A DNA stretch of 64,000 nucleotides from Bettongia penicillata ogilbyi (Eukaryota; Chordata; Mammalia; Diprotodontia; Potoroidae), in the NCBI GenBank assembly GCA_023548195.1, contig JAJHZJ010000311.1, positions 10,183,099-10,247,098 of the forward strand. Reading direction: 5' to 3'. Of the stretch, positions 31,998 through 44,350 are shown piece by piece (positions within the stretch are counted from its first letter, which is position 1; each line of letters opens with the position of its first letter). A program made the translations under genes and the position numbers. The notes under the pieces were generated by a model. It searched no databases. It saw only the letters and a list, made by a program, of their open reading frames with translations, and was not told the origin of the DNA.

Positions 31998-33644
31998 ACA
32001 GGCAGGGGAAAGGAGACTTCATGGTTTTGTGAATTAATTTGCTTTGTTTGCAGCTGGTTATCACCCTGCTCAGGAATATTCATGTTGCATTTCAGAGAAC
32101 AGTGTGCCATTTTGTAGATGTTATCTCACTGGCCTTTTAGTTCAGAATCAGTACCGGGGGACTACAAGGAAATGCTCTCCCACTCATTTCTCTGATAAGA
32201 TTCCTCCTCACATCCTCAGACTTCCCATGCTCCACTAGTTGGACTGAGGCATTTGCAGCAATGATAACATTTTTCAAAGGGAAGCTAATAACAGGCACAG
32301 TTTTAAGGATTGTTATTTTCCCCCAAAAAACTCTCACTATAGTATCAAACGTGCTTTAGAAAAATGATTAGAGCAGTGTGACAAATTTACAGGCAAAAAA
32401 AAAACTTAGGAAAACTGGAAACATTTTTCTTTTCATCAGTTGGGTGAAGAGAAAAAAGGAAGACTGGCTCTTCGTCCCTGTCTCACTTAAAATCAGACAA
32501 TCCAGTTGCCCGGAAATCATGTATTGGCAGGTTCTATTAAAGTCTCAGGCACGTTTGCAATGATAATTTAGATAAAAGTGTCAAGTGATTTTCTTCATCA
32601 CAAAAGAAGAGAAAAACCATCACTTACTTTGTAAGAGAAACCCATTCAGAATGAAGAGTGATGATAAAACAGTTGTTTTACAGCCAGATATCTGAATTTG
32701 AGGCATAGGGAATATTACAAAAAGAAAACATCAGGTTGTTTTATAAGAATGACTAAAGATACAAGAAAAATGTTGTGAGTTAATGGATGGTATTCAAAGT
32801 GGCCAGATGTTTGGTTCAGATAAGAATCCAAGAGTTCAGATTCTTTTCTAAACTTAGCTGAATCACTTAGTTAGAGGGACAGATTTTCTCAGGGGACTTT
32901 TAGTATTTCCTGGTTTGGGACTGAATCAAAAATATAATAAATAACTTGAAGTCTCTTTAGTTTCATTCTAGTCACTGCTGGGAAGAACAAAGGTACAGTA
33001 AATAATCTAAAAGTTTAAGAGTTGTTTTTTTGTTTGGTTTTGTTTTTACCTTGAAAAGGGTTTCCATTATGATTGAGATTTAGAATGAAGATTTGGAATG
33101 CATGATTAGAATTTATTAAGATTTGAATTTATAATAAACTAGTTCTTGGTTCTCATGCCTATTAGGACAAGGGAACAGTATAATCTGTCAAATGTTATGA
33201 TCAGTGAGCTAGACTTTCCTGCCTCTGGTGCTTAGGTGCACCCAAAGGGTGCCCTCTTCCTTAAGCAAGGAGTAGTGTGGGCAAAGATGACAATTGTGCC
33301 CAGGTAGCTATTCTTCCACTTTCATACCAATGTTCTATTGACATCAGGAATATTGTTAAACCACTCATGGCTATCTGTGACAATGTTCTTAAATTGGTAG
33401 CCAAATAAGCTCGCAGTGATGAGAGAATGAGACTCTCTTTAGCCAGGTGAGGAAAAAAAAAAAACTTGAGACTTGAAAAACTTTAGTTCAATATCATTCA
33501 TTTAAAGCTGAGAAACAGATTTAAGAAAGAAAAAGATTTGCCCAACGTCTCTTAGATTGTAAGAAGCAGAGAGTTTTATATTCTCCATATCAATAAGGCA
33601 TTTCACAAACCCTGCCAATATAAAGAACTCTATAAAGGTTACCT
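31998..33644. other. Unassigned non-coding stretch
   Basis: No gene or nameable repeat seen. A T/G-rich tract lies at about 33024-33050. Confidence 0.45.
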
Positions 33645-33870
33645 CTGAGGTAGAATGGTGTAGCAGTTAGAGAGACTGACTACCTTGGAGGTAGGAAGGG
33701 CTGAATTCAAATTCTAACTCTGATGTATGGAGATTGTCTGATCTTGTCTCTAGTCTTTTACCATTCATTGCCCCAGAAAATTAACTAAGACAAATTGCAG
33801 ATCTACATTAGTGAAAGGAGATTCCAAAATATACCAATGAAATGATAAGTTCAGATCAGTCACTCCTCCT
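33645..33870 (+). repeat. CORE-SINE, subfamily with 'aattgcag' tail
   Basis: 'ggtgtagcagttagagagac', 'aggaagggctgaattcaaat', 'ctgatcttgtctctagtc', 'cattgccccagaaaattaac', 'gacaaattgcagatctacat' and 'ccaatgaaatgataagttca'. The tail differs from both MIR and the BovB-tailed SINE, so it is a separate subfamily. Confidence 0.7.
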
Positions 33871-36800
33871 TACATATCCCCTAGGGTAGAGCTAATTTTA
33901 TTATTATAGTGGCTTCTTAGGCACTCTGCTATATCACTAACTAATTCATTATTGAGACCTAAAACCATCCCTTTAATTTATAGCACTAAAACCACATATT
34001 TCTGAAAGCAGAGCCTGACTTTATGGTTCCTAAGTGAATAGAAGTAAGCAACTATCCATTCTTTTATTATCTGCACATCAGAATGTGTATATTCATGTTA
34101 TTTGGTGAGATTACTGCTAAACAAGGATTATGCTGGAGAGATATGATTGCTTTAAAGCTAGACATGCAGATGCGTATCAAATGTATATAAACATCTGAAT
34201 GCAGATAAGAAAATATTGGCCTTGCCTCAAATGAGATGGAAACACAGATACTAAAGAAATACTTATCAGAAATGGAGTGGAAAAAGATCAGGGCCCAGGT
34301 ATGTAGAACCTCCAGGGCCTGCAGTCTCAAGCAAATTAATGGCACAATGCTCCATGGAACTTATCTAAAAGCCATGCTTTGGTTAAATACACAACTAGCA
34401 AAAAGACAAGAGATGCAAAACAGTTAAGAACACTACCTTATTTCTTCTCATCATGGGTTTTGAGTTGAGAAGATTCTGAGCAAATGCAGGGGAAAACTTT
34501 GCGCTTCCTTGAAAAAAAGATTCAAAACATTCTCACATAGATCAAAAGTCCTGAGTTCTTCATTCTTGACTTTATGTATAAGATAAATAATATGGTATAT
34601 TTATTGACTACATTCAGTCATTTCAGGGGAAGAAAAGAGAAATTATGAAGACTATTTTTGTTTTGATACTTGGAGCTTATATAAATGAGTCTCAAAAACC
34701 ATATAGACAACATAATAATGGGTCTGAAAATACAGTCTGCATTCATGGCTTGCTAAGCAGTATTGGGTAGGTTAACATTGTATATAACTCTTTAATAGGC
34801 TTCCTGGGCTGATTTCTCATTCTGTGTCCCTGTAGTGTTATTCGGATTAATTATCATTCTCTTTCTATAGCCATAGATCTCTTACGAATGTGAAGTAATC
34901 CCGGCTCTCTGTTTGGAAAAGACATGCAACTTTTGAGAAAAGTTGTGAATTGGGATAACTACAAATTTCATCTGATTCCTACTGATTAAATACAATGGGT
35001 TGCATAAACTCTACTAACAGATCTATTTGGAAAAGCAAAAATAGAATGATGGTAAGAGCTAGGATCTAGAAATATGCTAGCACCAAATATTCATTTTGCA
35101 CCTACAAATCTGCTTCTACCCAAAACATGGGTTCCTTAAAAATGTGAAAATATCTATCTTCTCTTGCAGCCTGACTTCTGGCAGCTTCCATCCAAATTAG
35201 GTTTACAAAGCTAATTGAATCATCACAATTAAAATAGGAAATTAATTAGTGTCCTCTTTATATCAAGAATACAGACTTGTATGCAAGAAAAAAATAATCA
35301 TATATAAGACTGCATGTAGAAATTTCAATTCTAAGCTTTAAGATTTGCTTAGCTTCAATGAATGGCATTCTACATTGGGGAAATAAGGCATATAATATAG
35401 GTATTAATATTTCACACAATCAAAGTGTGGCAAAACTAGTCAAATAGCTTGTCTAGATTTGCTCAATGAATCATTAACATAGTCAAGTTTTAAAATGCTT
35501 CTTTTTGTTATTATTAAACTGAAGCCACAGCATCAAGAAGTATAGGTTTGATGGGTTAAGTACATGCAATTAAATAGATTAATTTTTATCCCTTTGTTTA
35601 CTCTTTTGCCATTTGATTCCCACTTCAGCCTCCCTGCAGCTTACAATGAATTTATAAAGTTCTCAGGGTTTTTGTTCTTTGTTCTGCATTAGGAACTGAT
35701 TCTAACATTGAATTCCTAGATTTAAATTCTGGCGATGGAGCTCAAGAGGTAGTTCTCCCCTCCCCTAACTCCTGCTATTTGTTTTCAAGGGGTCATAACT
35801 TCAACCTAGTGCTCAGTGATCCAATGGTAACAATAACCACATCTCAGGTGTACCTTCTGCTCTTAGACCACCTCCATAATTCCCACATGTAGTCAATTCA
35901 GGCAGCTTACGTAGCACATTTTAGGACAGCAAAGAGAATTTCTTCCTTTCTATCACTCCTTCCATTCTCACTGGGTTACCTTGTCTCTTCTAGACTAATG
36001 AAAAAGATTTTTCCTAATACAATAGACATCTTTTTTCACATCTGCATTAGAGCTGTCAAGTGCCAGAACATTTTCCACAAGCATTCTGACAAACATAAGT
36101 TATACTGTATCCTTCCTGTCTTTCCTGAGTGATAGCTGCCATAGAGAAAGGCTTTTTTTGATTTTTTGTGACTCAGTTTCTCTGTAAATGAAAAGAAGAC
36201 AATTAAAATATGCTTCTGGTGGGTGTTATTAGGTCCCAGTCTTTTCTACCTAAAACATATTCAGTTCCTTAGTCACTTAATAGGGCGTAATTACAAATGT
36301 ATATCATTAAAATAAAGCTGTATTAATTAATATGAAGCTACCCTAGGGTCCAGCAGCTTCTGGAGGCCCTAGCAAAACTACTTAGAGAATCTTTTTTTTT
36401 TTCCTTTGCCCAAACATCTTAATTTCATCCTCCAATTTTAATTTTGTAACAACACAAAGTGCATTTCGGAAATGTGCAATTAGTTTGGAAGATGCAAGTT
36501 GGGGGTTCTAAATAATAAATAATATAGTAGAAATAATCACACCAATAAGTGTAGCTCTATTAGAAAGAACTAACTTTCTGATAATATGCATCATGTAGCA
36601 TTGGATAATTATTTTTTAAAAGTCCAATGGCTTTAATAATCTTTGTTTTCATTTAATGATTTTTTTCCCATGGTGAAGTGTAACCCTTCAAAACCCAAGG
36701 GTGATCGTTGCAAAATCTATGAAAAATGATTTATATTACAGTCTGATTATAATCTGACTAATTAGGGAAAGGTACTTTCAAATTGATGAAAATTCTGAAT

Positions 36801-37894
36801 TATAAATATGCTTTAAAGAAATGTAGTTGTATTATTTTAACTTATATACCTTAGCTGTTCTACTGTGGTTAGTGTCATAAGAGAGACTCATTCTCTATAT
36901 ATTTTCCCTTGGTTCCACCATCAGTCAGCACATTGGACAAAGAACACAAAATGGAGCGTAAGTTTGACCCAGGAAACAAGATAACAAAGCATTATGTAGT
37001 AGAAATCCTCAAGAGATTTACATTGGTGACTAGAAAAGAATGACATAATTAGCACATACATTTTATATAAATAGTTTATGAAATCTTAGAGTTTTAGAAA
37101 TATCTCATCCCTTCACCCCACCAAAGAACACACAAACTCGTCAAAAAAATTACACATTTTCCAAAATTTTAGTTTACCCTAAGTTTACTTGTAGAAACAT
37201 TAAACAAAACCCATAAGCAAATGCTCTGTCATATTATCCAGAAATTCAGATGAGTTTCACACAGTTCTTTAGACTTAGTTTTAGTTGCTATTTCATAGTC
37301 TAAACAAAGCCTTTTGCAGTAGTATTTTAATTTTATGTAACAAAGAAATACATGGCGAAATAGCAATACCCTTTTGATTCATTATTTTTACCCACTAGTT
37401 GCTTTTGTCTGCTTAATATTAGTTGTAAAAAATGATGAACATCTCATATACTTGTAATAGCTCCAAAAACAAACAAATAATTATTTTTAGGGAATTTATA
37501 AAAGCATGTGAGAGCCAGATAAAATTTGTACCATTTGAAAGGAAGTTACCCAAGCGTTTTAGGAAAATCATGAGAATCAGAAAAAAATGGAAGAAATAGA
37601 TTAAGAATATGGAGACTGACCCTATTGACCAATAAATTATTACTTTTCTCTGCTTTGTATTCATTTTCATCTATCCAAAATACAAAACCTGAGATCATGT
37701 CTCTGTTTCTAAGTTGAAGTCATTTCATTCCATTCTTTGAATTTTCTTACTTGTCTTATTTTCAAATGTCAACTTTCTCATCCAAATTCACTGTGCATAT
37801 CTCCACATATATTGTATAATCTAGGCCATTATTGACCAAAAAAATTAAAACACCACCATGTTAATTCTAATGACCATGTCTACTTCCCAGGATC
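33871..37894. other. Long repeat-poor, unassigned stretch
   Basis: About 4 kb with no clear SINE, LINE or gene. AT-rich homeodomain-like words (e.g. 'attaattaat' near 36323 and 'ctaattaggg' near 36757) occur, but such words are expected in AT-rich DNA. No coding signal seen. Confidence 0.4.
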
Positions 37895-38035
37895 TCAAGT
37901 CCATAGAATCTTGAAGTGGGACTGATTGCCATACTCCCTTCCACAAAATCCAATAAGGAGACATAACCAGCCTTTGTTCAAACACTCCAATGATGACACA
38001 TTGGTTTATCAATTCCATTGCTGGACATCCTTTGT
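37895..38035. repeat. Possible old CR1/L3-related fragment
   Basis: 'gaatcttgaagtgggactga' and 'tatcaattccattgctggac' resemble an old amniote repeat ('cccattccattgttggaca'). Weak. Confidence 0.35.
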
Positions 38036-38039
38036 TGTT

Positions 38040-38182
38040 CTTCCATAAATTCTACTAAGCTATAAACTTCATGAAGGCAGGTGGGGAGTGTTTTTATTAT
38101 AACTTTTTATCTTATCCAGTTTTCAGCACAATGCAGTATGCATAGTTGATACCTAAAAATACGTTGAATTTAAATTGAATTA
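38040..38182 (+). repeat. L2 LINE 3' end
   Basis: 'ctataaacttcatgaaggca', 'ttttcagcacaatgcagtat' and 'aaatacgttgaatttaaatt' are in L2 3' UTR order. Confidence 0.7.
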
Positions 38183-39495
38183 TACTCAAGCCAAAATGCC
38201 TCCTTTTTTCCCATTCCCCCCTACTAATACTATATAATTCAACAGAATGCATTACTTGGTTTGTTATATGACAGCCCTTCAAATATTGGGAAATTTATTC
38301 TGCTACCAACTGTTCTTAGTATCTCTCTGTCTCTGTCCCTCTCTGTCTCTCTCTGTTTCATATTCTCTCTCAGTTTTTCTTCTCCAGGATAAATGCCCTT
38401 CAGAGTCCTTGATTTGGCATTGTTTCTAGACATTTAATCACTCTCTTGAGTTTTCAAATGTCCCTCTTAATGTTTGATACCTGGTAGAGAACATAAAACA
38501 TCACGTATTGTAAGACCAGCAAAAAATACAGAGTAAGCCTATCATCTTCCTTGATTAAGAAACTATTTGTAGTGATGTAGTCGTTCTTACTCTTCCTCTA
38601 ATAGAAACTCCTGACTGCTAATTATCGTTCTCTATTTGCGTGATACAATCATATATTTACCCAATAAAACATTGGATTATTTGCCCAAACATTTTCCCAC
38701 AGAAAAGCACATTCATTACTTATGTTCTTACTTCCTGATCAATTGCATGCCACCCAACCCTAATAAATTACCATAAATATTACTTTTTTGAAGTCAGGTA
38801 GAAAATGTTTCAATACAACTGTAAAACTGAGTCTTTGATTCATTGCAGATTCAGTAGGGTTTATAATACACATGAGGTCTCTGAGAATCTTAATTACGTT
38901 GAAAAAGTTTTTTCTACAGAGTAATAATAGAGGAAGATTGAATCCTATAGAAAGTGGTAGATGATACTTGTATCAAATATAGATTATGTAGTCTGGGAAA
39001 CCAAAGTGGTGGGAAAGGGAAGAGATGTCAATGAAATATTCATATTAGAAATAACCACACATTATAAATAAGACATCTATTTTGGGGGACTGTGTAAAAT
39101 CCTTGGTAGTAGAAGAACCACTTTGGAAGAGACTAGTTTATTACTATTATCATCATCATCATTTGTGAGCTATACAACACAGTTAGATATATCATCTTTA
39201 GAGGTAGAAGTTAAGCTGCATTTGTTTCTTCAGAGGAATATAGTAAATGACACATCAGCACTAGTGGAGGTCCTACTAGAGCACCGCGCATTCTAAGAAA
39301 CAGAGTAAAGAGTCAAGAGCAAAGAATAGCATGGAAGCAATGTTATGTTTTCCGCCCACTATTCTTCTTTTCCTGATAGAAGATTCTGAGGAATATTAAT
39401 ATATCTGGGAGTCTTGGGTTATCAAATGGAGGGAATTTCTCTAATCACACATGGGATTACAGAAAGCTTTACTTACCCAAGTGATGGTGAAGATC
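38183..39495. other. Unassigned non-coding stretch
   Basis: No gene or named repeat seen. A (TCTC/TCTG)n patch lies at 38320-38372; small frames over it are repeat artefacts. Confidence 0.45.
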
Positions 39496-39548
39496 GATGA
39501 TTATAGAAACATAGATTTGATGCTGGACAACACCTTAAAAGAGATGTT
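39496..39548. repeat. MIR3-like scrap
   Basis: 'atagaaacatagatttgatg' and 'acaccttaaaagagatg' resemble the start of a MIR3-like antisense copy that breaks at the 7SL-derived sequence. Confidence 0.4.
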
Positions 39549-39550
39549 GT

Positions 39551-39841
39551 CTGGCAAGGTTTGTTGGCAAATTCCTATAATCTGTTACTGGGGAGGCTGA
39601 TGGAATACTTTGACTTGGCTGTTTTGAACTACAATAGCGTTAAAACCAATAAAGTGCCTGGATTAAATCCAGCACCAACATTGTGAGCCCCTGATAACAG
39701 AGGGCTTCCACTCTGCCTAAGGAAGGGGTGAGCCACCCCAATCTGGAAGCACATCAGGGTATAGATTCTATGACAGTCAGAAGTGAGATAAGGCATATAA
39801 GACTCTAGACCTTCCAACCTGAGAGGAAGGGAGACCTAGTC
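39551..39841 (+). pseudogene. 7SL RNA-derived copy (pseudogene or SINE), near full length
   Basis: 7SL RNA is the scaffold of the signal recognition particle. The copy follows it from end to end: 'attcctataatctgttactg' (5' Alu-domain loop region), 'gggaggctgatgg', the S-domain region 'atccagcaccaacattgtga', then 'gcctaaggaaggggtgagcc' and 'ccccaatctggaagcacatc', and a 3' end 'ccaacctgagaggaagggag' plus 'acctagtc'. Length about 291 against about 300 bases for 7SL. It is well diverged, with the GC-rich stems worn to AT, so it is not functional. Downstream lies a purine-rich run that may be a decayed A tail. Both the Alu-like and S domains are present, unlike primate Alu, which lost the S domain. 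Confidence 0.75.
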
Positions 39842-40024
39842 AGAGAAGAGAGAGACAGACAGACAGACAGACTGACACACAGACAGACAGAGAGAGAAGA
39901 AAGAAGGAACGAAGGAAGGAAGGAAGAAAGGAAGGAAGGAAGGAAGGAAGGAAGGAAGGAAGGAAGGAAGGAAGGAAGGAAGGAAGGAAGGAAGAGAGAA
40001 AGAGAGAGGAAAGAAAAAGAAAAA
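39842..40024. repeat. (GACA)n and (GGAA)n tetranucleotide repeats
   Basis: GACA units to about 39895, then more than 20 GGAA/GAAG units to about 39994 and a GA/A-rich fade. It follows the 7SL-derived copy and may have grown out of its A-rich tail. Both long minus-strand frames over it are Phe/Leu/Pro/Ser artefacts. Confidence 0.95.
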
Positions 40025-40059
40025 ATAGTATCTGCCATCCAGGAGTTTTCTAGATAAAC

Positions 40060-40128
40060 AAATCAAAACTCAATGAGATTTAGTGACTTGTCCAAGGTCA
40101 TGCAGGCAGTTAACTGAGAGAGGCTTTA
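40060..40128 (-). repeat. SINE fragment, antisense
   Basis: 'agtgacttgtccaaggtcat' then 'gcaggcagttaactgag' is an antisense CORE-SINE core. Confidence 0.6.
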
Positions 40129-40164
40129 ATATCAACTGAAAAAACTAGTGAATCAAACTTTATG

Positions 40165-40345
40165 ACAAAAGCTCAAATTTATATAGCACTTTAAACTTCA
40201 CAAAGCATTTTGCTCACAATAACATGATATAGGTAATACATCAATCTGTTTTTTTTCAATAAGAAACTGAGTAAATATGAAAGCCAAGGTTTGCACACAG
40301 GCATATCAACTCCAAGTGCAGTGTTCTTTCTCTTACAACTTTTTT
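40165..40345 (-). repeat. MIR-type SINE, antisense
   Basis: 'atttatatagcactttaaac', 'acaaagcattttgctcacaa' and 'gaaactgagtaaatatgaaa' in antisense order. Confidence 0.65.
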
Positions 40346-40371
40346 TTTTCTTGAAGTCATTCATTACCTTT

Positions 40372-40572
40372 TAAGTCTTTGGATCAGTGATACAGAGTTA
40401 GAAAACACCTCAAACAACTCCAGTCCAATTAAATTATTTTATAAATGAGAAAACTAAAGTCCAAGAGATACATTTCTTATCCAAGATTACGTAATAAGTA
40501 CCAGAGGTGATATCTGAAGCCAGGTCCTTTTGACTCTAAGATCACTTTCCAGTATACATGCTGCTTCCTCTT
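40372..40572 (-). repeat. MIR3-like SINE, antisense
   Basis: 'tagaaaacacctcaaacaac', 'gagaaaactaaagtccaaga' and 'gaagccaggtccttttgact' in antisense order. Confidence 0.7.
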
Positions 40573-42539
40573 TCTGAATACAGGCAACAAACAATACTTA
40601 TCCCCTGAACACAAATAGCAGGCCCACACTGAAATTCCTGTACATCACTAACATTTCTCTTGTTGCATTTGCTCTGGTTTGGTTTATACTTTAACTTTTA
40701 ACACAACAGAGTATGCTTTCCAAGGCAAGAAAGAAAGGAGGAGGGTACAGGGAGCCGCTACAGGGGAAAGATGTTAAAAAACAGTGCTTTTGTACTTTTA
40801 TGTTTATTCATCGTGGGAGGCCTTTCATAGCTACATCTCTTTGTTGATAGCATGACCATGCTTTCATAGTCTCTCTTCTAGACACCTAGGTAGGGCTCTT
40901 TCATCTTGCCCCTACATCTTTCAGATGCTGGATCAATGCCAAGCTTACCACCTTCATGCATGATTAATTCACATTGCCTGTTACTAATAACATTTGGGGT
41001 TGGTGGTAGATGATATTTATTTTGGAGAGAGGAAATGGCAAGCTTGAAGGTTCAGTTGGGGTATAGGGGTCTAATCTATTGAGCTACCTTGAGTGCTCTC
41101 AGCAGCTTTCTAGAGAAATACTTGTAGCCTGCGTCCTGAGGTTGCCCCCCACTCTCCCCTTTGCACTGCCCCAGGATAAAGTGAGAAGACAGTTTTCAAT
41201 TCACTTTATCACTCACAAGTTACCTCCAACTCAGCCTTGTCATTGCAATCCGTCACACTTAGATTGCATCCTTTTATGTACTGTATCTTACTGAAGTCTC
41301 ATCACGCCAGGCCGGTGCCACAGGGTACTAGTCTACAACAAAGATCTCAAACATAGTTTAAAAAGGAACATCATAAAAGAGAAAAATAATGGCCACAGTT
41401 GCTACTAGAGGCCCCACTTCCATAGACCCTGCAGGTTTGCTAACTTCAACCAAAACTGAATTACAAGGGCAGCTATCAACTCTGCTGATGTAGGTACTAG
41501 TCTATGTATTCACCCTATGAGTTCTGTTTTTCCCTTCAGGTACAGGGAATTTTGCTTGCATACCCTCCTGAGTGGTGAAGAGAGAGTCTATTTCTTATTC
41601 CTAGCTACAAAACTCTGGTCAAAGAGTAGAATAAATTTTCAGACTGCCAGGTAAGGGAGATGGTTATTTCTGCTTTGAAGGAGGTATGGGTATGTGGTCA
41701 TGTAGAAGCCAACACCAACACAGCTATTGGGATAGGATGACAAGGAATATCATTGCTGGGGCTCACTCCCCTGTAGTCAACTTCTGAGACATTCAGGGTC
41801 ATGAGATCTCTTTAGGATCCCCTAACCCAGGAAGTACATAACTGGGTGTGAAATTCTACAGAAACCTTGTGTTTGTAAACAGGGTAAAAGAAATAATGCT
41901 TTTCTTTCTCCCATGTGAAAGTCACCTCCAGTCCCCCGAAAGCACGTTACCAGGACTTTTTTGCATCCTCCTTTACGCCATGATATGGAGCACACTGGGA
42001 CATGTGTCCCCATTTGTATGACTTTTGACTATCAATGGTTCCTTATATTTCATGTTGATCCCTCAGGTGCCAACTACCTGTCATCACTACTTCATTGAGT
42101 ACAGGTTCACAAATGACTTTTGCTATTTTTTATTTTAGTTATTTGACTTACTTGCTCTAATGACCTAAGTTTTTCTGAAAATCAAAAGGGGAATAATTCT
42201 CCTTCTTGATGTAATATGGATAACTTTGAATATAGTTAGACTTTGGAAAATCTTTCATCCTTGCCTGATTCAGGACTGCCTTTTTAGGGCCATTTTTTTT
42301 TTTTTTTAGGAAAACAACAGCTAATGTTTCATTTAACTCCATACTCTTCCCTCAACTTCTCCATTGCCTTGCCAATCATCAGCTATTGTTCCCCCACTCC
42401 CAAGTACTCTCTCCAGATCTGGAACCATGTATTATGATCTTATGAATTATATCACTCTTCCGGGATAGGGTCCTATCAATCTAATCCTCTGGCTCTACTC
42501 ACTTCAGGACCTAAGTGCCCCTCCCTGGCAATGAAATTC
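40573..42539. other. Unassigned non-coding stretch
   Basis: No gene or named repeat seen in about 2 kb; a T run at 42293-42307. The small frames at 41079-41294 and 41822-42013 lack motifs and are not supported by any exon structure. Confidence 0.45.
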
Positions 42540-42668
42540 CAAACTCTATTGTTATCTTTCTCAATAAAATGTAAGCTGGGAATGTTTTGACTTTTTGTGC
42601 TTGTGTCTTCAACACTTATCACAGTTTTGACTATAGTAAGCATTTAGAAATAATTTTATCATTTCATT
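42540..42668 (+). repeat. L2 LINE 3' end
   Basis: 'aaaatgtaagctgggaatgt', 'cttcaacacttatcacagtt' and 'agtaagcatttagaaataat' in L2 3' UTR order. The upstream pyrimidine-rich 42370-42540 may be more of the same element. Confidence 0.7.
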
Positions 42669-42989
42669 CCTTTGCAATTATATGCAAACTCTAAAGACAG
42701 CAAGAGTACATAGGGCATCCTTCCTTATTTTATGAGGAGGAATGGGTTGGAAAAATTTGCAAAGCATCAACAAAGCTTTTCTTTCTGAAATACATTTTCA
42801 AATTTGTATTTCTTCTTCCATACTGTCTTTTGGTATGCCTTCTGAGTATCAAAGAGCACTTTAATTCTAATTTTAGGGCTGGAAATAAGTAAACTAGGCA
42901 GCATCAATACAAAAAAATGTCATCTGAGGAACATTGCAAAGGCCTAATTATGTGGCATAATTGCAAGCATGTCATACCTATGTAAAAAT

Positions 42990-43245
42990 TTTGCTTTTAT
43001 CCTTAACTAATTATGTAACAATGGGCAAGTCATTTATCATTTCTGAGCTTCAGTTTTCTCATTTATGAAATCAAGACAATCTCTTGTAATGTAAAGACCA
43101 CAGATTTGGAATCAGACAAATAGGATTTGGATCCCAGCTCTATTACTTACTACATGACCTATAGCAAATTATTTAACTTCTCTGGGACTCAATTTCTTCA
43201 TCTATTGGACTATACGATAAACACAATTGTTCTTTCATACTTTAA
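42990..43245 (+). repeat. Two MIR copies in tandem
   Basis: First 'gtaacaatgggcaagtcatt' and 'ttttctcatttatgaaatca' to about 43092; then a new head 'aaagaccacagatttggaat', 'ggatttggatcccagctcta' and 'aatttcttcatctattgg'. The first is the core and tail only, the second is nearly whole. Confidence 0.75.
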
Positions 43246-43339
43246 AAGTATATATGACCTAAAATCCTCCAGAAAAAATCTTCCCTGATTTCTTTTGCCT
43301 ATGGTTCTAAGTACTCCTTCCCTCCTCCATTTTAAATAC

Positions 43340-43492
43340 AGTATTCTCATTTGTGTATATGAGAATATAAGCTTCCTGAATACAGAAACTTTCATTTTTA
43401 CGTTTGTTTACATGACTTGTGTCTCCAGCACTTAGAACAATTCCGGGCACCTAGATTGAGCTTAATAAATATTTGTTGGTTTAAAATGGACA
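43340..43492 (+). repeat. L2 LINE 3' end
   Basis: 'gaatataagcttcctgaata', 'ctccagcacttagaacaatt' and 'gagcttaataaatatttgtt' form a well kept L2 terminus. Confidence 0.8.
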
Positions 43493-44270
43493 AAATAATA
43501 CTTTCACTTTCTTCCTCACAGGGTTGTTGTGACAGAAATGAATGAATTATAAAACCCTACAGATCTGTCCGCCTACCCCCACTCCAATAGATTCCCTGAT
43601 GGTATTCCATGGCATCACTTTCTCCACCCACATGGCTCAACATATTCCATCTTTGAAGCACTTGTTGGACGAGATGACCAAGAAAATATTGATTTTATAA
43701 AATATACACATCACTGAAGATGGATAGGAAGTCTTCAGAGACTGACTCCAGTTACCTATTGAGAGTTACTTTAGAAGATTCTGATATCCTGGGTCTGTGG
43801 GAATAAGCTATAGGATGGGGATATTTCAGTTGGGTACACGGCATGAAATGGAATAATGGAGGTATATAGCATCTACATGGTATGAGAGACCAGATGATAA
43901 CATAAAATATTGACAATATAGGGTAGAGGTAGGTGGAATATTTGACTCTCAGTGGGAGTGAGGTGATGATAGAATGATAATAGCAAGACATTATGCTTCA
44001 GAGAAGAGATCAAGCTAATTTACAAGTAACTCTCTCACTAGGGATATCTAAATATGAATAAAAGTCACAGGCCTAGTTCTTATCCCCTATTTTCTATAAA
44101 TATCCCAAATCATAGTCTTCTTAAAACCCTAACTTTGGTACACAAAATACTTCCCTAAAAGTACTAGTTCTGTTTTAATCTTGAAAGTTTCTTCCTTCTT
44201 AAGGCTTTATAAAACTTTTAATTCATTTATCTATCTAAACCAACTGATCTGTTTGGAATGGAATTTCCCA
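43493..44270. other. Unassigned non-coding stretch
   Basis: No gene or named repeat seen. Confidence 0.45.
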
Positions 44271-44274
44271 ATAG

Positions 44275-44350
44275 GCAGACTTGGGGTGCTTTTGTTTTCT
44301 TAGCTCAACACTTAGAATAACACCAGGCAGAGTGAGCACTTGATATGTAA
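44275..44350 (+). repeat. L2 LINE 3' end
   Basis: 'caacacttagaataacacca' then 'ggcagagtgagcacttgata' form a diverged L2 terminus. Confidence 0.55.

Noticed and set aside
39805..40066. Two overlapping minus-strand frames of 76-77 codons
   Set aside because: They translate a GGAA/GACA simple repeat into Leu/Pro/Ser/Phe runs; not a protein gene.
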